Assembly (NCBI RefSeq): GCF_932526225.1
Contig: NC_064038.1
Location: 14,589,474-14,653,473, forward strand
Source of the DNA: Nematostella vectensis
Lineage: Eukaryota > Cnidaria > Anthozoa > Actiniaria > Edwardsiidae
Direction of reading: 5' to 3'
DNA length: 64,000 nucleotides
Shown: one piece after another, positions 22,878 through 35,977 of the stretch
How positions within the stretch are numbered: the first letter of the stretch is position 1
Layout of the letters: every line of letters starts with the position of its first letter
Notes under the pieces: model-generated
What the model was told of the DNA's origin: nothing
Databases searched by the model: none
Seen by the model: only the letters and a program-made list of their open reading frames with translations
Made by a program: the position numbers and the translations under genes

Positions 22878-25098
22878 ATGACCTCCAAGAAATTTGTTGT
22901 TGTGAAGTGTCTGAACAACGCAGAGGATCGTTGCGAGTTAACAGTTCTCAGGGGAAGTGAAGTTTTGCGCCAGGGTGGTTTGGTATCGGTGGTATTCATT
23001 GCATTGCAGCAGATAACACACCAAGACTTTACGAGGCAGAAGTGTTGCAAAACTTCTGTAAGTCGAAGTTAGGCTTCTTTGTTTTTAAAGTTTTACTTTA
23101 TAAAATAGAGACCTTACGCAAGGACGTCCTGACAGCGCATGTAGAACGCGAAAATAGGAAAATGCCGTTCTAGATTTGCCGTCGCGGACGACACGCCGTG
23201 TTGTGTGAGCAGTTCGTGAGCGCGCGCGCCATTCTTGATGCCGTCTCGTTCTTGCGTAAGGTCTCTAATATAATAATAGAACTAAGCAACGGTAGCGCAG
23301 AGAATATTTCGGGTATTCAGTCTGAGTTCCTACGGTATTTCTCCTCATGCTCACATTCGCATTGGCTTTTGTTTCTTGAGGAACGTCGATGCTATTATCT
23401 TTTGCGGCATTGTCTGGCTCGATTTTGGATTTCTTTCCTCCGTGATTTGTAAATACTCTTGCTTTTGGTGGCGGACGTTTGGAAGCACAAGCAGCTTTAC
23501 AGTTCTAAACTACGGAGTACATTCTTTTAAAAGCATGAAGTATTTGAACCCAGGGCGACGGTAGACCTCGATGGCGTTTCGTTCTATTTTGTAACGCGCC
23601 GTAAGAAGTAAGAGCGTGCAGCACCTCTGTATTATGACTTCAGTGCTAAAACTCGGAGCAATTTCAGAATAATATCTCAACTTGCAGTATTTTTATTTGG
23701 ATTTCAGACTCACAGCGCAAGGCAAGCAGTTTGAAAACGAGCTTCTGAGGGAGGCAACGACAGCGTTGACCGAGGTAACATTATAAGAATAGGAAAATCC
23801 ACAGAATATTAAATGCATTCTTCGCATCCCTTACGTGAATGTTTGTGTTAGTTAATTTACCTTCACACAATTGATAATACTTTGCTAAAATAGTATATTA
23901 GTGTTAATGTAATACAGTACACCAAAAACTGGAAATCGACTCTGCCTCCAGTTTTTGGTGTACTGTATTCATTGTTCTGGTACGAGATCGCGACAGTTTG
24001 GGCTTTTTGATTCTAATCGTGTTAATGTAATGTTATATACCTAGAAGTAACGTAAAGTAAACACTTAAGGATACTGTAGACCCGGGCGGTAATTACCCCG
24101 ATCGCCCCGGCAAAACGCGCTTAATTTTAAGTGCTTTTGTCTGGTCCAAAGTGCTTAAACATAAACAAGAGGTAAAAAACCTGAAAAGAAAACTCAAGGT
24201 GAGTTTACACCGTGTGATTATGCTGAAGTTGCAATACTTATGACAAAAACGAAATGGTTGTTGTTGGTTAAACGGTGGCTTCGATATTCTGAATCCACTC
24301 CCTGGATATGAGGAATTTGGCTCTCAAACATAGGAAATATTTAGGCACAAATTCAAATTATGTCATTCGGTACTTTTCTCGTGCCCGGCCTGGATTTTAT
24401 GATTTTGTTAATTATGTATCATATATTAGTAGCCGAATGCAGTGAATATAACACTATCAGCAAGTAGTTTTGGATTTTTTAAAGGCTGTGACTGTGCGGA
24501 TTTTGCACATTGTAATAGTCCTCTCCGCTTGTTATCACATAAAGAATATTGTTTTTTTTTTTGTTTTTTTTTTATAGGTTTACAAAGATGCTCCTGCAGA
24601 GGATCAGCCCAGTCCAGTGGTACGTCGATAAAACATCAAACAAACAATATAACAAGAACAGAGAACTCGTATAGACTATATACATGCCTGAATGCTTATA
24701 TACCGATTTTAACTGTTTTCAATTAATTGTTCAATTTATTCTTTACAGTCACAACAAAAGCAGAAAATTAAATATCTGTTAAAGCCCCAAGAAGGGGTGA
24801 AGAGGCTCCTGTCAGACCTCTTTACCGAAGAAGAGCTCATGCGGTGCACACTGAAGGGGAAGGGAAGGTCCAGAGGGATGCCCTGGACCAGCAACAAGAT
24901 GCAGATAAATTATGGTAATTCACAACAGTGCGAGAAATGCAGAAAGGTATCACTTACTTAACTGCAACTACCATTATTTTTGCAGGTGCAATGAGGGGAA
25001 ATTACGGAATGACTGATGAGAAAATGGACCAGCTGATTAGAAATCAACAAAAATCCTTAAAAGACAAAACCAAAAAAGTCTTCAGTAAAGCTAAGTGA
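22878..25098 (+). CDS. BEN-domain protein gene, spliced (exons at 22,878; 23,708; 24,578; 24,749; 24,986)
   Basis: Plus-strand exons with consensus splice sites. The last three join cleanly: 24,578-24,619 (acceptor TTATAG, donor GTACGT), 24,749-24,914 (acceptor TTTACAG, donor GTAATT) and 24,986-25,098 (acceptor TTTGCAG, stop TGA). Exon 23,708-23,774 ends in the same phase 0. Together the C-terminal part has Gly-Val-Lys-Arg-Leu-Leu-Ser-Asp-Leu-Phe-Thr-Glu-Glu-Glu-Leu and a basic segment, then Lys-Met-Asp-Gln-Leu-Ile, as expected for a BEN domain (DNA-binding, chromatin-associated). The first exon from ATG 22,878 to the GTAAGT at 23,055 does not join in phase with the next, so there is a missed exon or a frameshift. 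BEN identity is moderate. Confidence 0.6.
23911..23969. repeat. Perfect 23-bp inverted repeat (hairpin) in an intron
   Basis: Left arm 23,911-23,933 starts AATACAGTACACC. The right arm 23,947-23,969 is its exact reverse complement, with a 13-nt loop. It lies in the intron between exons 23,708 and 24,578 of the BEN gene. It could be a tiny foldback element or a transcribed hairpin. Confidence 0.95.
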
Positions 25099-25839
25099 AA
25101 TGTCCATTGTTGGTGTAAAATGTCCGCTTTAGTAGTTTTTTTTAATCATAGAGATATTTTAGCTTGCCTTGCACTTTTTGTTGTATACCAACTTTTTGTC
25201 GAATTTGGTTTTGTCTTTTAACGATTTTTGCTGATTTCTATAACGTTATAGAAGTCACTGTTCACGTTGTATCCGAAAATTATAAAGTTGATTATCAAAT
25301 TTTGAGATAATTGTAAATTTGTTCTGTATTCTAAAATTAAAATTATTTGCTGGAAAATATTGCTAGCTATTTGTGATAAATTACCGGATATCCAAGAAAA
25401 GCGTATAATATTCTGCAAAATGACAATATTTCAATAACAATAACAATTTCCTTCAATTCCGAAAAATCTAATAACATCCGATTATGAATTCACTAAAATC
25501 AAAGAAAATCCAATATTGTCAAAGAATATCGTTCTTTATCGCAAAAGGAACAACGCATCTATGCATTCCCTGTCACATTAATGCATATTCCAAAAAATCG
25601 CATTATATCCAATTGGATATTCCAGAATATCGTAGAAAATCCTGTTTAAAGTAAGACTATGCCTTTTGAGATATCCTAGAATATCCTGGAATATCGGTCC
25701 AAATTTACCGTACGGTAAATTTTCACGCGTGAAAATTCACACCTTGTATCTAGAATATCCTAGGAAATCGCAGGATGTTCTAAGATGAATATCGTGAGAT
25801 ATTCAAGGATATTACAGAAAGTCTTGGAATATCCCAGGA

Positions 25840-26465
25840 ATCAAAATATTTTTTTTATTGTAAAGTAAAAGTGTTGGTGTTTTTATTATTATTATTGATC
25901 AAAGATTCATATACACCTATTCAAAATAAAGTTGCACTCAGAGAATTCATGTTCATAACCTACATTGCATTATGGATAGCGTAAAATGACAAAATTAGAT
26001 CTCGGCAAGTCATTCGGATGTATAGAGACATATGAAAATTGTTTATGTTTACTTATCGTTGTTAGTACCAACCTTGTTTCGCTTTTATTTGACACGTATT
26101 TGCTTATTTATTTGATACGTATTAAACATTGGATGTTATGATACATAGATTCTCGAATGCAACCTTTTTTAATAGGTGTAGCTTCGCCCTCAGATTGCAT
26201 ATGAAGCGCGGCGATATACTCGACCTGCAGTAAAATGATGCACATCGCCCTCCTCTGAACTGTTTAAAGCATTTCTGATAGATAGGCTAATTCTGATGAT
26301 GATTATCGAAATAATTATTGATCATAAGAAATTAGTTCAGTGGTACTAAGTTAGCCAGCTGAGGTCTCACTAAATTAATAGACTGAGAAACAATCACAGC
26401 AGCGATACATCGGATCCGATACATCATACATACAAAATTTAGTTCCAGTTCATGTTAACTTTGGT
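25840..26465. other. No gene recognised
   Basis: AT-rich gap between the BEN-carrying unit and the next repeat copy. Nothing supported. Confidence 0.45.
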
Positions 26466-26471
26466 ACTTAA

Positions 26472-29288
26472 TAGCGGAGCCAGCGCGGAGCTCCATAGGT
26501 ATAGAAATATGGTATAACTATGCGACTTGGTTTTGTGGTCATTGCGCGGGTACCCTGTGGTGTCACTCGCCTGCCAGTCAGTCAGCCGCGCAACTCCCAG
26601 GCCTCACTCGGCCCCGTAATGGCGGCTAAATACAAGCACATCAAGGGAAAAGTTCTTGTCATGCGTTGATTATTTCTTTTTGCCTCAAATTTTGTGACTT
26701 AAGGATAAAGTCAACTAGAGGAGATCTACTAACATTCATTCACGCCAAGATTTATGTAAGGATAGGTCTGGTTTTTGCTAGTAAATTTAAGTAAGTAATA
26801 GTTCACATTAAAAAGCGAACAAAACCACAAGAAAGCGACAAAATGCAAGGTGAGTTTCAGACGACGATTTCTTTTGTCTATCGAGGATATGACAGTTATT
26901 GGGCTTTTTGTTGTCCTTTTTGTTTGCTTTGAGAATGAGCATAACACCTTTTGTTTTGACATTCTTTGTTCTATCTTTATTCTTGATTCTGTTGAAATAT
27001 TTCATAAAGGCTTAACCAATATCGTGTTGCATTTGTCATATGCTGGTAAAGAAGACCGTTCTTGTCTTTATATCCTGTGCTCTTAGTCCTAAGAAGATAC
27101 ATATCCTTAGAAGATACAGCAACTTTTTCAACTTACAAGAGAAAGTTTTGTTACCGAGGATAAAAACAAAACAAAATTCAACCCCTGCCAATACGTATTG
27201 TTATTGTCTGCATCTTAAATCTCATGTGTTTATTATTATTTTTTCAAATATTTGTGGAAATTAGTCAGATTATAAATGTTTGATGAAAAGATTGTTTTGA
27301 AAGAAATGTTACTCTTTTATGAACCAGGGACTACCTGAGGGCCAAGATGAATGCTAAAGACTGGAAGACATGAGAATTGAAAACCATGTCTTGAAAGACA
27401 TGTCTGAAAGACAGTAGGGAGTTCTTTTTCACTAGTCATTTGATACCCCCACACACATGGTCCCAGGAAAGGGTGGGGGATTAGACCTTAATAAAAGCCT
27501 GTTTCCAAGTTAAGAGTCAAAAACAGTCAATACCACCACCCCTCTTGATATATTCTGGTTAAAAATTAATCTAAAACTCCACATAACCCCTGACTTCCCC
27601 AGGACCATAAGGGAGGGGGTTTAAATGACTAGGGCATTACTATGTGATTCAGCAGTACACACTCAATAGGTTTTTTAGAACAAGATACTTATATTATATA
27701 AAACTAAAAACATAATTTTGCTTTATAAATAATAAATCTGTAACGAAAACAGTTATCTATTAACCTAAAGATAATGGGAAAGGGGATATTTTAGGAAAGT
27801 ACAGAATATAATTATCACATTATTGTTATTATATTTTCTTTTCAAACATTTAAAGAAGAGTCATATTTCTTCCTTTTCCTTCTCCCTGTTGACTATTTTT
27901 ATGCAATTGATGCTCTTTGCTATTTCCCCTCTACACCAAAAATAAATTAATGAACAGATTTGATTTTTAAATTAGAAATTTTCATTTAGTACTTTCACTT
28001 ATATCTTCTTTTTAGGATTTTCTTTCCAAGTCTCTTTTCCATTACATTTATTTTAAAGGTTTAGATTTATTTCATTGGAATGGTTGGATCCAGGGTTTCT
28101 AAAAACACCAAAATATAATGCATTACTGGATGTATATTTGTAGATATTAATTCCCATGGGGATGGAAATCACCACTTAAAATGGTACATTAAAACTTCTG
28201 TATTGCATCTTATCTAAAATTGTGTCTGACACTATATTCTATCTTTGAAATCCTGTTTCATCCATTACTTGTTCTTCGCAAGGACAAAGCTTGTCAGAAT
28301 GTAGCTTTACAAAATGTACATTAATGGAACTTTTATTAAGGGGAAGGGTTTTTTAGGGCGAGATACTTAAACTTTATAACACTAGCAACAACCTTGTTCT
28401 TTTTCAATAATAGAATTCTGTTCACATAACTTGGATAGCATAGACATGGCCTCTTTAGAGGCCTGTGGTGGTGAAAGGGTTAAGATAATGGGAAAGGGGA
28501 AATGTCAAGAAATGCTCAATCAAATTATTTTCATAACTGTTATATTTTTTCAACAAACCTTTCAAGTTGAGTCAATTCCCTTTATATCTCCTCCCCCGTC
28601 GACTATTTTTAGTCAATTGATATTCTTTGCTTCATCTCTACCCCAAACATAGACCAATGAAAGGGTTTGGTTTGAAATTAGAAGTTAGCATTTTAGCACT
28701 GTCAGTGATGCCTTAGATGTTTTTTTAGGATTTGCTTCCAAAGTCAATTTGTTTTTTCTTCATTGCATTCATTTTGGAGTAGGCCACCAACAACAAGGCC
28801 ACTATATGGTAAAGAGTGGGTGCACTAATATGTAATGCATGAAAGGAGATATATTTTTTTATTTTAATTTCCATATATTTTTTCTGAATATTCAGTCCAA
28901 TGAAGGAGAGAATCGCCACTAAATCAATACATAAAAATTACAGTATGGCATCTAAACAGTCTAAATATATTATTTCAAATCTTTGGAATGCTGTTACATC
29001 CATGACCTATTCTGCACAAGGGCAAAGCTTGTCGAGTATTGTTTTGATTAAAAAAAATATTTATAATGGAACTTCTATGATAGGACATAAGAATTTATAA
29101 TTAGACTCTTGACAACTTTGACAGCCATATTCACAGCAGGAATTGTGTTTGTTAAATTTGATGTACTGCATTTAAATTATTGAATAAGGCCTGGATCCAT
29201 TTGGTTGGTACAATAAATAAATCTCAGTAAAGAGCAGAATCCTAGATCCCACTGGCTCCGCTTTTAGGCAGTGCCTAAATCTATATTA
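26472..29288 (+). mobile_element. Dispersed repeat family, copy C (about 2.8 kb)
   Basis: Runs from AGCGGAGCCAGCGCGG to GGCTCCGCTTTTAGGCAG and ATCTATATTA. It is collinear with copy D at 31,508-35,435 over its whole length, with perhaps 10% divergence and small indels. It lacks the 1.0-kb insertion of copy D and so preserves the empty site (TTTTATTAAGGGG near 28,332). No protein of note is encoded. The start AGCGGAGCC is the complement of the end GGCTCCGCT, a short terminal inverted similarity. Class unknown; a non-autonomous Helitron/Helentron-like or other element is possible. Confidence 0.75.
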
Positions 29289-29289
29289 G

Positions 29290-29695
29290 ACATTGTAAAA
29301 TATGTGGCATTATAAGATGTAACTTAATGTATGTAGAGTTCTCACATTGTTTATAATAAATAGTGAAGAAGAAATAGTGTAGAAGAAATTACTTGACTTT
29401 ATTTGAGGCTGAATTAAATTTAGAAGGGGGACAAAAGGCCTATTTTGAAGGTTCACTTTTGCAAGGGCTAAATCCCAAGTGGGACTGACACCAACAAAAT
29501 CTAAAACATCACACCTATTTTCCATATCAAAACCCTCAAGGGAGCTGAATTGGCTCAACTGAAGTAGCCGATTTGACCATAAAAAATTAGTGCAAAAACA
29601 GCAACTTTTGATTGGGGCTAATTTGATCCCGTCGTCCAGGGGGAACTTGTCGTTTTGGCCCCATTTTTGGGAGCTTTATCAGCTCTTTCAATTTT
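29290..29695. other. No gene recognised
   Basis: AT-rich. The minus-strand open frame at 29,310-29,558 has no recognisable content. Confidence 0.4.
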
Positions 29696-29699
29696 ACAG

Positions 29700-30020
29700 T
29701 GTAAAACTATTACTTACCTAATATTTCTTCGATCTTGTTTTTGCTCCTTTGCTGCCTCACACTGTGGATTCAAACAGTTTAGTGCAAATGAGCAAATAGA
29801 CGAGGATTTCAAGGCATTAATAAGACCCTGAACGTTTTCCTAATGGAGGCAAATAATGTTGCCTTGACGAATAAAAGCAAAAACCACTTCTCACCGCCAT
29901 AAGAAAACCTACACAATTAAGCTACCTCCGATGGTCTCAAGTAGACAACTGTATTTATTTTTTCCCGATTTGCAAAAATTGTACCCGCCTTTCTAGCTCG
30001 TCAACCACTCAGTAGCAGAA
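29700..30020. repeat. Diverged copy of the 41.7/43.7-kb repeat unit
   Basis: Shares TTTGCTGCCTCAC, CAGTTTAGTGCAAATGAGCA and AATGGAGGCAAATAATGTTG with 41,730-41,860 at clearly lower identity. It then ends near CTAGCTCGTCAACCA, which recurs at 40,649. An old member of the repeat that is tandemly duplicated further on. Confidence 0.65.
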
Positions 30021-31490
30021 TTAATAGTGTGTTGCCCCAATTACGGACGTCCCCAATTACGGAAAGTTTGCATCGAAAGCCTCTTTAAAATATACGCAAG
30101 CGAATAAAACAATCTTACGTTACCTCATTAGTAACAAGTACTCATACTCACGTGTGTTTTAGTAATTAAGTTGTTGGCGTTATTACCAGTGGGAAAATTC
30201 AAGTTTATTTGAAGGTGAGTCGAACTTTTGTTCGCGTAGTTTGAAAGTTAACAGTGCAGTGATTTCACGCTTTACATAAAACAGTCCTTCTGGTAAATTA
30301 GAGTTAAGAAAATACCATCTTTTTGGTGGGAATGAAGCACAGTGAATTACTTTACATACAATAGTTCTTTGATCTCGCTTCTAATTTAGAAGAATGAAGG
30401 CGTTTTGAACATTTAAACACGGACAAAAAAAGACTGCCTATTGGAAATATGTTTTAAAGGATAATAGGAATCAGTTTTTGCATTTAAACTACATTTTGGA
30501 TGGATTTAGGTACATATTAACGTTGTGTCAAAAAACGCTAGCAAAAAATTGCAACATAAATAGCAGCTTGTAAAAATGTTTCAAATATTTAGTTCGTTAA
30601 ACTTTCTCAATACATTCTAAGAGCTATGTAGATAGGCAAAACTATAAATTACTGCCTTTTAAGCACGTCCGGGATATAAGTTTGTTTCTTTCTCGATGCT
30701 TTTATCATCAGGTTACAATAAATATTTTGAATGTGACTGTTTAATGTCATTTTTTGGGGAACCCATTCTGAAGTAAGAAAAGTAGAAACGCCGCTACGTT
30801 TCACAAATAATGATACAAAGCCGTCTGTCTACGGCAAAAGGTTCAAAACAAGATGAAGTGAGAAGAAGATTTGTTGTATTTTTAGTAAGTTGAGTCAGTA
30901 AAACTTAATAAGATTATCGTTATATGCCAAATTCCATGATTATTTTTTGACGAAAGTCTACGGATTCAAACGGATGAATTTGTAATTTAGAGAGCGCGCA
31001 ATTATCAAGTTAACTTAATTGCTAAAAGGCTGTTCGTAGATCCACATAATTAAAGATAGCTTTTATAAATTAGATAAATTTTTATTTTAATATTATAAGC
31101 ATAGGAAATATATGGGAAAAGTTAAGAAAATCGTTTCTGAAGTTTGTGCCCGGAATTTGGGCCATTTGACCTGGGTTAGGGCAAATCAGTGACACATACA
31201 TTTCGAACACGGCACCGTAAACTTAAAACAATATTTATATATTTTATAAATATGTTATTAGGTTAAAGTCCAATCTTGTTACTGGCAAAATATCAAAAGT
31301 GTTCTTTTTATTGCTAAAACGTTATGGCGCTTAATGCAATAACCGTCTTTAATTAGGTCAACACACTGTACCTAAGTTTTCATTGAACCACTCGCAAATC
31401 AAATTAACTGCTACCGGTCAATATATGTTGTCCTCTTTTTTGATTTAACACTTTTATTTTTGCACCCCTTATCATGATAAGCATAAAATC
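30020..31490. other. No gene recognised
   Basis: About 1.5 kb of AT-rich sequence between repeat copies. No exon, repeat or RNA motif could be supported. Confidence 0.45.
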
Positions 31491-31507
31491 TATATAAATA
31501 TGTTTAT

Positions 31508-31622
31508 AGCGGAGCTAAGCGCGGCCGCAGGCCGCGCGCGTAGCCCCATAGGCATAGAAATATGGTATAGGTATGCGACTTGGTTTTTGTGGTCATCGCG
31601 CGGGTACCCTGTGGTGTCACTC

Positions 31623-31655
<33 letters not shown>

Positions 31656-34600
31656 TCAGTCAGTCAGCCGCGCAACTCCCAGGCCCCACCCGGCCCAGAA
31701 ATGGCGACTAAATACAAGCACGGAGCAAGGGAAAAAGTTCTTGTCGATTATGCGATAATTATTTATTTTGCCTCAAATTTTGTGACTTAAGGATAAAGTC
31801 AACTAGAGGAGATCTACTAACATTCATTCACGCCAATATTTATCTGGTTTTAGCTAGTAAACTTAAGCAAGTAACAGTTCACATTAAAAAGCGAACAGAA
31901 GCACAAGAAAGCGACCAAAAAAAAACAATGCAAGGTAAGTTTCGGACGACGATTTGTATTGTCTATTGAGGATATGACAGCTATTAGGCTTTTTGTTGTC
32001 CTTTTTGTATGCTTTGGGAATGCGAGTACTTAACTTAGTAATCAAATTATTTGAGCATAACAGGTTTTGTTTTGACATTCTTCGTTTTATCGTTTCTTTT
32101 TTTGGAACTCGTCTTTAATAAGACTTCTTTAGGGCAGATTGAATGTGTTGAGATATTTCATAAAGACTAACCAATATCGTGTTGCATTTGTCAAATACTG
32201 CTAAAGAAGACCGTTCTTGTCTTTATATCCTGTGCTCTTAGTACTAAGAAGATACATATCCTTAGAAGATACAGCAGCATTTTCAACTTACAAGAGAAAT
32301 TTTCCTTACCGAGGTTAAAATAAACTCATATTTTCAATATGTATTGTTGTTATTGTCTGCATCTTGTACCTCAGGTGTTTATTTTTTTTTCAAATAGTTG
32401 TGGAAAATTAGTTAGATTATAAATGGCTTGATAAAAAGATTGTTTTGAAAGAAATATTAAATAATTGCTTTTACTCTTTTATGAACCAGGAACTGCCTGA
32501 GGGCCAAGATGAATGCTAAAGACTGGAAGACATGCGAATTAAAAATAATGTCTTGAAGAGAATTGTAGGATGTTCTTATTTACTAGTCATTTGATACCCC
32601 CACACCCATGGTCCCAGGGAACTGTGGGGGATGAAACTTTAATAAAAGCCTGTTTCAAAGTTAAGAGTCAAAAACAGTCAATACCACCACCCCTCTAGAC
32701 ATATTCTGGTTAAAAAGTGGTCTAAAACCCCACATTAACCCCTGGCTTCTGCGGGACCATAAGGGAGGGGGTGCAAATGACTAGTTCATTACTATGTGAT
32801 TCAGCAGTACACACTCATAGGTTTTTTTAGAAGAAGATACTTATATAATATAAAACTAAAACAAACTTTTGCTTTTTAAATAATAAATCTGTGAAGAAAA
32901 CAGTTTTCTATCAACCTAAAGATAATGGGAAAGGGGATATTTTAGAAAAGAACTGAATATAATTATCACATTATTGTTATTATATTTTCTTTTCAAACAT
33001 TTAAGGAAGAGTCATATTTCTTCCTTTTTCTTCTCCCTGTTGACTATTTTTATGCAATTGATGCTCTTTACTATTTTCCCTCTACACCAAAAATTAATTA
33101 ATGAACAGATTTGATTTTTAAATTAGAAATTTTCATTTATAACTTTCACTTATATTTTCTTTTTAGGATTTTCTCTCCAAGTCTCTTGCCCATTACATTT
33201 ATTTTAGATGTTTAGATTTATTTCATTGGAATAGTTAGATCCAGGGTTTCTCAAAACACCAAAATATAATGCATTACTGGATGTATGTTTGTAGATATTA
33301 ATTCCCATGGGGATGGAAAATCACCACTTAAAATGGTACATTAAATCTTCAGCATTGCATCTTATCTAAAATCGTGTCTGACACTATATTCCATCTTTGA
33401 AATCCTGTTTCATCCATTGTTCTTTGCAAGAACAAAGCTTGTCAGAATGTAGCTTTACAAATGTTCATTAATGGAACTTTTATTAACCCATTGACTCCTG
33501 CCTTTTTTTGAGCTGAATTTACAAAATTTACAGACCGAAAACAGATACCTCCCCCCTATTCTGAGCTTTATACAGCCCGCAAAAGTCAAACGCAGCTGCA
33601 CCTAGTCAGCGGTATCCAAGCTTTCCAACAGTGCTTTGCGGTCCCCACTTTTAATCCCTCGTCGTTGTGCTGAAGCCAGCACAAGTTGATGGTTGCTTGT
33701 ATTTTTCATTAAAAATACAGCTATGAGCATTTTAGGAGAGTGTCTCAGGACATCATGAAGTCTTTTAGGGCATAATTGCGTGCTTTGCTTATGGATATTT
33801 GCAAGCAAAGGTGGATTCATGATGATTGTTTCTTGTTTGGCTTTGCCTGGATGAGAAAATAATTTTCTAATGAATCACCACAGCTCTCCTAAATGCTGTC
33901 TTTTCTGAAACCAAATTGATCCCAAAATTGTTAACACTGCTATTCTGGGTCTGTATGACCTGGAATTGATTTGTTTGGCTTCGGGGTGAAAAGACTTCTA
34001 AAAATCCATCTGACTTTCATGAGAGGAGTGTTGACTGGCCCTCCCCTCGTGAATATTCCCCTGGATCTCCCAGAATGCTTTGCAATACGTAAAGACATCT
34101 TCGTGGTTGTACAATCCTTCAAGGAGTGGACATTGTGTTTTGAGGCCATGGAAATGTACCTGGAGGATCAGAATAAAGGTATCTATTTGTGTCTTGAGCT
34201 GTGTTTGCTGATCTCTCTCCCTTGTGTGGTATTTTGAGCGTTTTATTGAGAGGGGTGATTCTGCTTTTCTCTCCTTGTTCGATTTGAGATTTGTCAAATA
34301 ACCTGTGCTATTATTTGGCTTAAGAGTAGATGTCAACACCTTGGTTGGATGCATATCTGCAAGACCATTTATCCCTTAGACTGATGCCTAAGTATCTTCA
34401 TCTTGTTGTGTTTATTTTGCATTTATGAATTTTTGGGGTTGTGGGTACTTCCCAAAGCCGGTACAGGCCGGTTGAGGGGTCAATGTGTTAAGGGGAAGGG
34501 TTTTTTAGGGCAAGATACTTAAACTTTATAATTCTGGCAACAACCTTGTTTTTTTTCAATAATAGAATTCTGTTCACATAGCTTTGATAGCAAAGACATG

Positions 34601-35435
34601 GCCTCTTTAGAGGCCTGTGGTGGTGAAAGGGTTAAGATAATGGGAAAGGGGAAATGTCAAGAAATGCTCATTCAAATTATTTTCATTACTGTTATATTTT
34701 TTTCACCAAACCTTTCAACTTAAGTCAATTCACTTTATATCTCCTCTCCCGTCGATTATTTTTTAGTCAATTGATATTCTTTGATTCCTCTCTACCCCAA
34801 ACATAGATCAATGAAAGGGTTTGGTTTGAAATTAGAAGTTAGCATTTTCAATCTGTTTTTTCTTCATTGCATTCATTTGGGAGTAGGCCACCAACAACAA
34901 GGCCACTATATGGTAAAGTGGGGTGCACCAATATGTAATGCATGAAAGGAGATATATTTTTGAATTTTAATTTCCAGACATTTTTCTGAATATTCGGTCC
35001 AATGAAGGAGAGAATCGCCACTAAATCAATACATAAAAATCACAGTATGGCATCTAAACAGTCTAAATATATTATTTTGAATCTTTGGAATGCTGTTACA
35101 TCCATGACATTTTCTGCACAAGGGCAAAGCTTGTGGGAGTATTGTTTTGATTATAAAAAAAGATATTCATAATGGAACTTCTATGATGGGACATAAGAAT
35201 TTACCATTAGACTCTTGACAACTTTGACAGCCATATCCACACCAGGAATTGTTAACTTTGATGTACTGCATAATTTAAATTATTGAATAAGGCCTGGATC
35301 CATTTGGTTGGTACAATAAATAAATCTCAGTAGAGAGCAGGATCCTAGATCCCCCAATAATACCTTTGATCAGTCAACACAAAAGGTGTTTATGCTGGCT
35401 CCGCTTTTAGGCAGTGCCTAAATCTATATATTATT
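31508..35435 (+). mobile_element. Dispersed repeat family, copy D, split by a TTAA element
   Basis: Collinear with copy C from AGCGGAGCTAAGCGCGG to GGCTCCGCTTTTAGGCAG and AATCTATATATTA. CAGC/CAGT microsatellite units at 31,623-31,664 are expanded relative to copy C. A 1,001-bp TTAA-site element interrupts it at 33,487-34,487. A sequence AAATCTATATAAATATG just before the start resembles the family's own 3' end, which may reflect target preference or a head-to-tail neighbour. Confidence 0.75.
33487..34487 (+). mobile_element. TTAA-site (piggyBac-like) element, complete, 1,001 bp
   Basis: Ends CCCATTGACTCCTG and GAGGGGTCAATGTG are inverted, with mismatches. The element is flanked by TTAA at 33,483-33,486 and 34,488-34,491. 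The paralogous copy C has a single TTAA at the same spot, so the insertion and duplication are directly shown. CC-starting inverted ends with TTAA duplication are the hallmark of piggyBac (Kolobok also uses TTAA). It does not encode a full transposase; a short open piece at 34,019-34,190 is unassigned. Confidence 0.85.
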
Positions 35436-35439
35436 TTTA

Positions 35440-35970
35440 AAGATTATTATTTTTCTATAATTTTTTTTTCTTAAAAATATATACAAATTACATTATCCCA
35501 TCACGTAGCTAAACAAAAAATTGCACATACAACACAGAACAAATAACATGTCACACAGTCGCCACATTTTAGCCAGATTTAAGTGTCAAATTTTAAAAAA
35601 TCCTATTTTTTTAGGTGTACCGGGACCTCATTAGTTAATTTTGCTGCATAACGCTCTACTTTCTCTGTAGGGAAGGTACCTTATGCACTTCTCTTGCTCT
35701 ATAAATACATAATTTATACGTAAGAATAACAAAGTTTGATGCGGAGGTATCTGACCAAACTCCAAACAAAATATTCCTCATTTCAATATTAGGAATATCC
35801 CATCCGAACTCCTTCAACCATTCACGAATCTGATAGAACAGGCTCCTTGACCATTCAACAAACAAATGTTTCACAGTTTCTAATTAAGTAAAATAAATGA
35901 ACTGTTAGAACTACTCACTTTTTAAAGCGAAAGAGGTCTTTATTAAGATAAAGATAATTATTTTGACAAT
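35440..35970. other. No gene recognised
   Basis: AT-rich. The minus-strand open frame 35,656-35,874 is not recognised and may be a chance frame or a remnant. Confidence 0.4.
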
Positions 35971-35977
35971 TACTTAA

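Larger units (their letters stand above)
21380..25835. mobile_element. Putative non-autonomous DNA transposon carrying a BEN-domain gene
   Basis: Both edges are filled with imperfect GATATCCTAGAATATC-type units (21,385-21,650 and 25,500-25,830). TTTCTGTGATATCC at the left edge matches the right edge in reverse complement (TTTCTGTAATATCC), followed by GAATATCTCA on both sides. Such AT-rich subterminal repeats with inverted ends are typical of DNA transposons. Exact ends and a target duplication could not be fixed. The interior holds a spliced gene and no transposase. Confidence 0.55.

Noticed and set aside
21360-25875. CACTA ends for the BEN-carrying unit
   Set aside because: CACTTTT occurs on both sides, but the adjacent bases do not align as inverted termini and no 3-bp duplication is seen.
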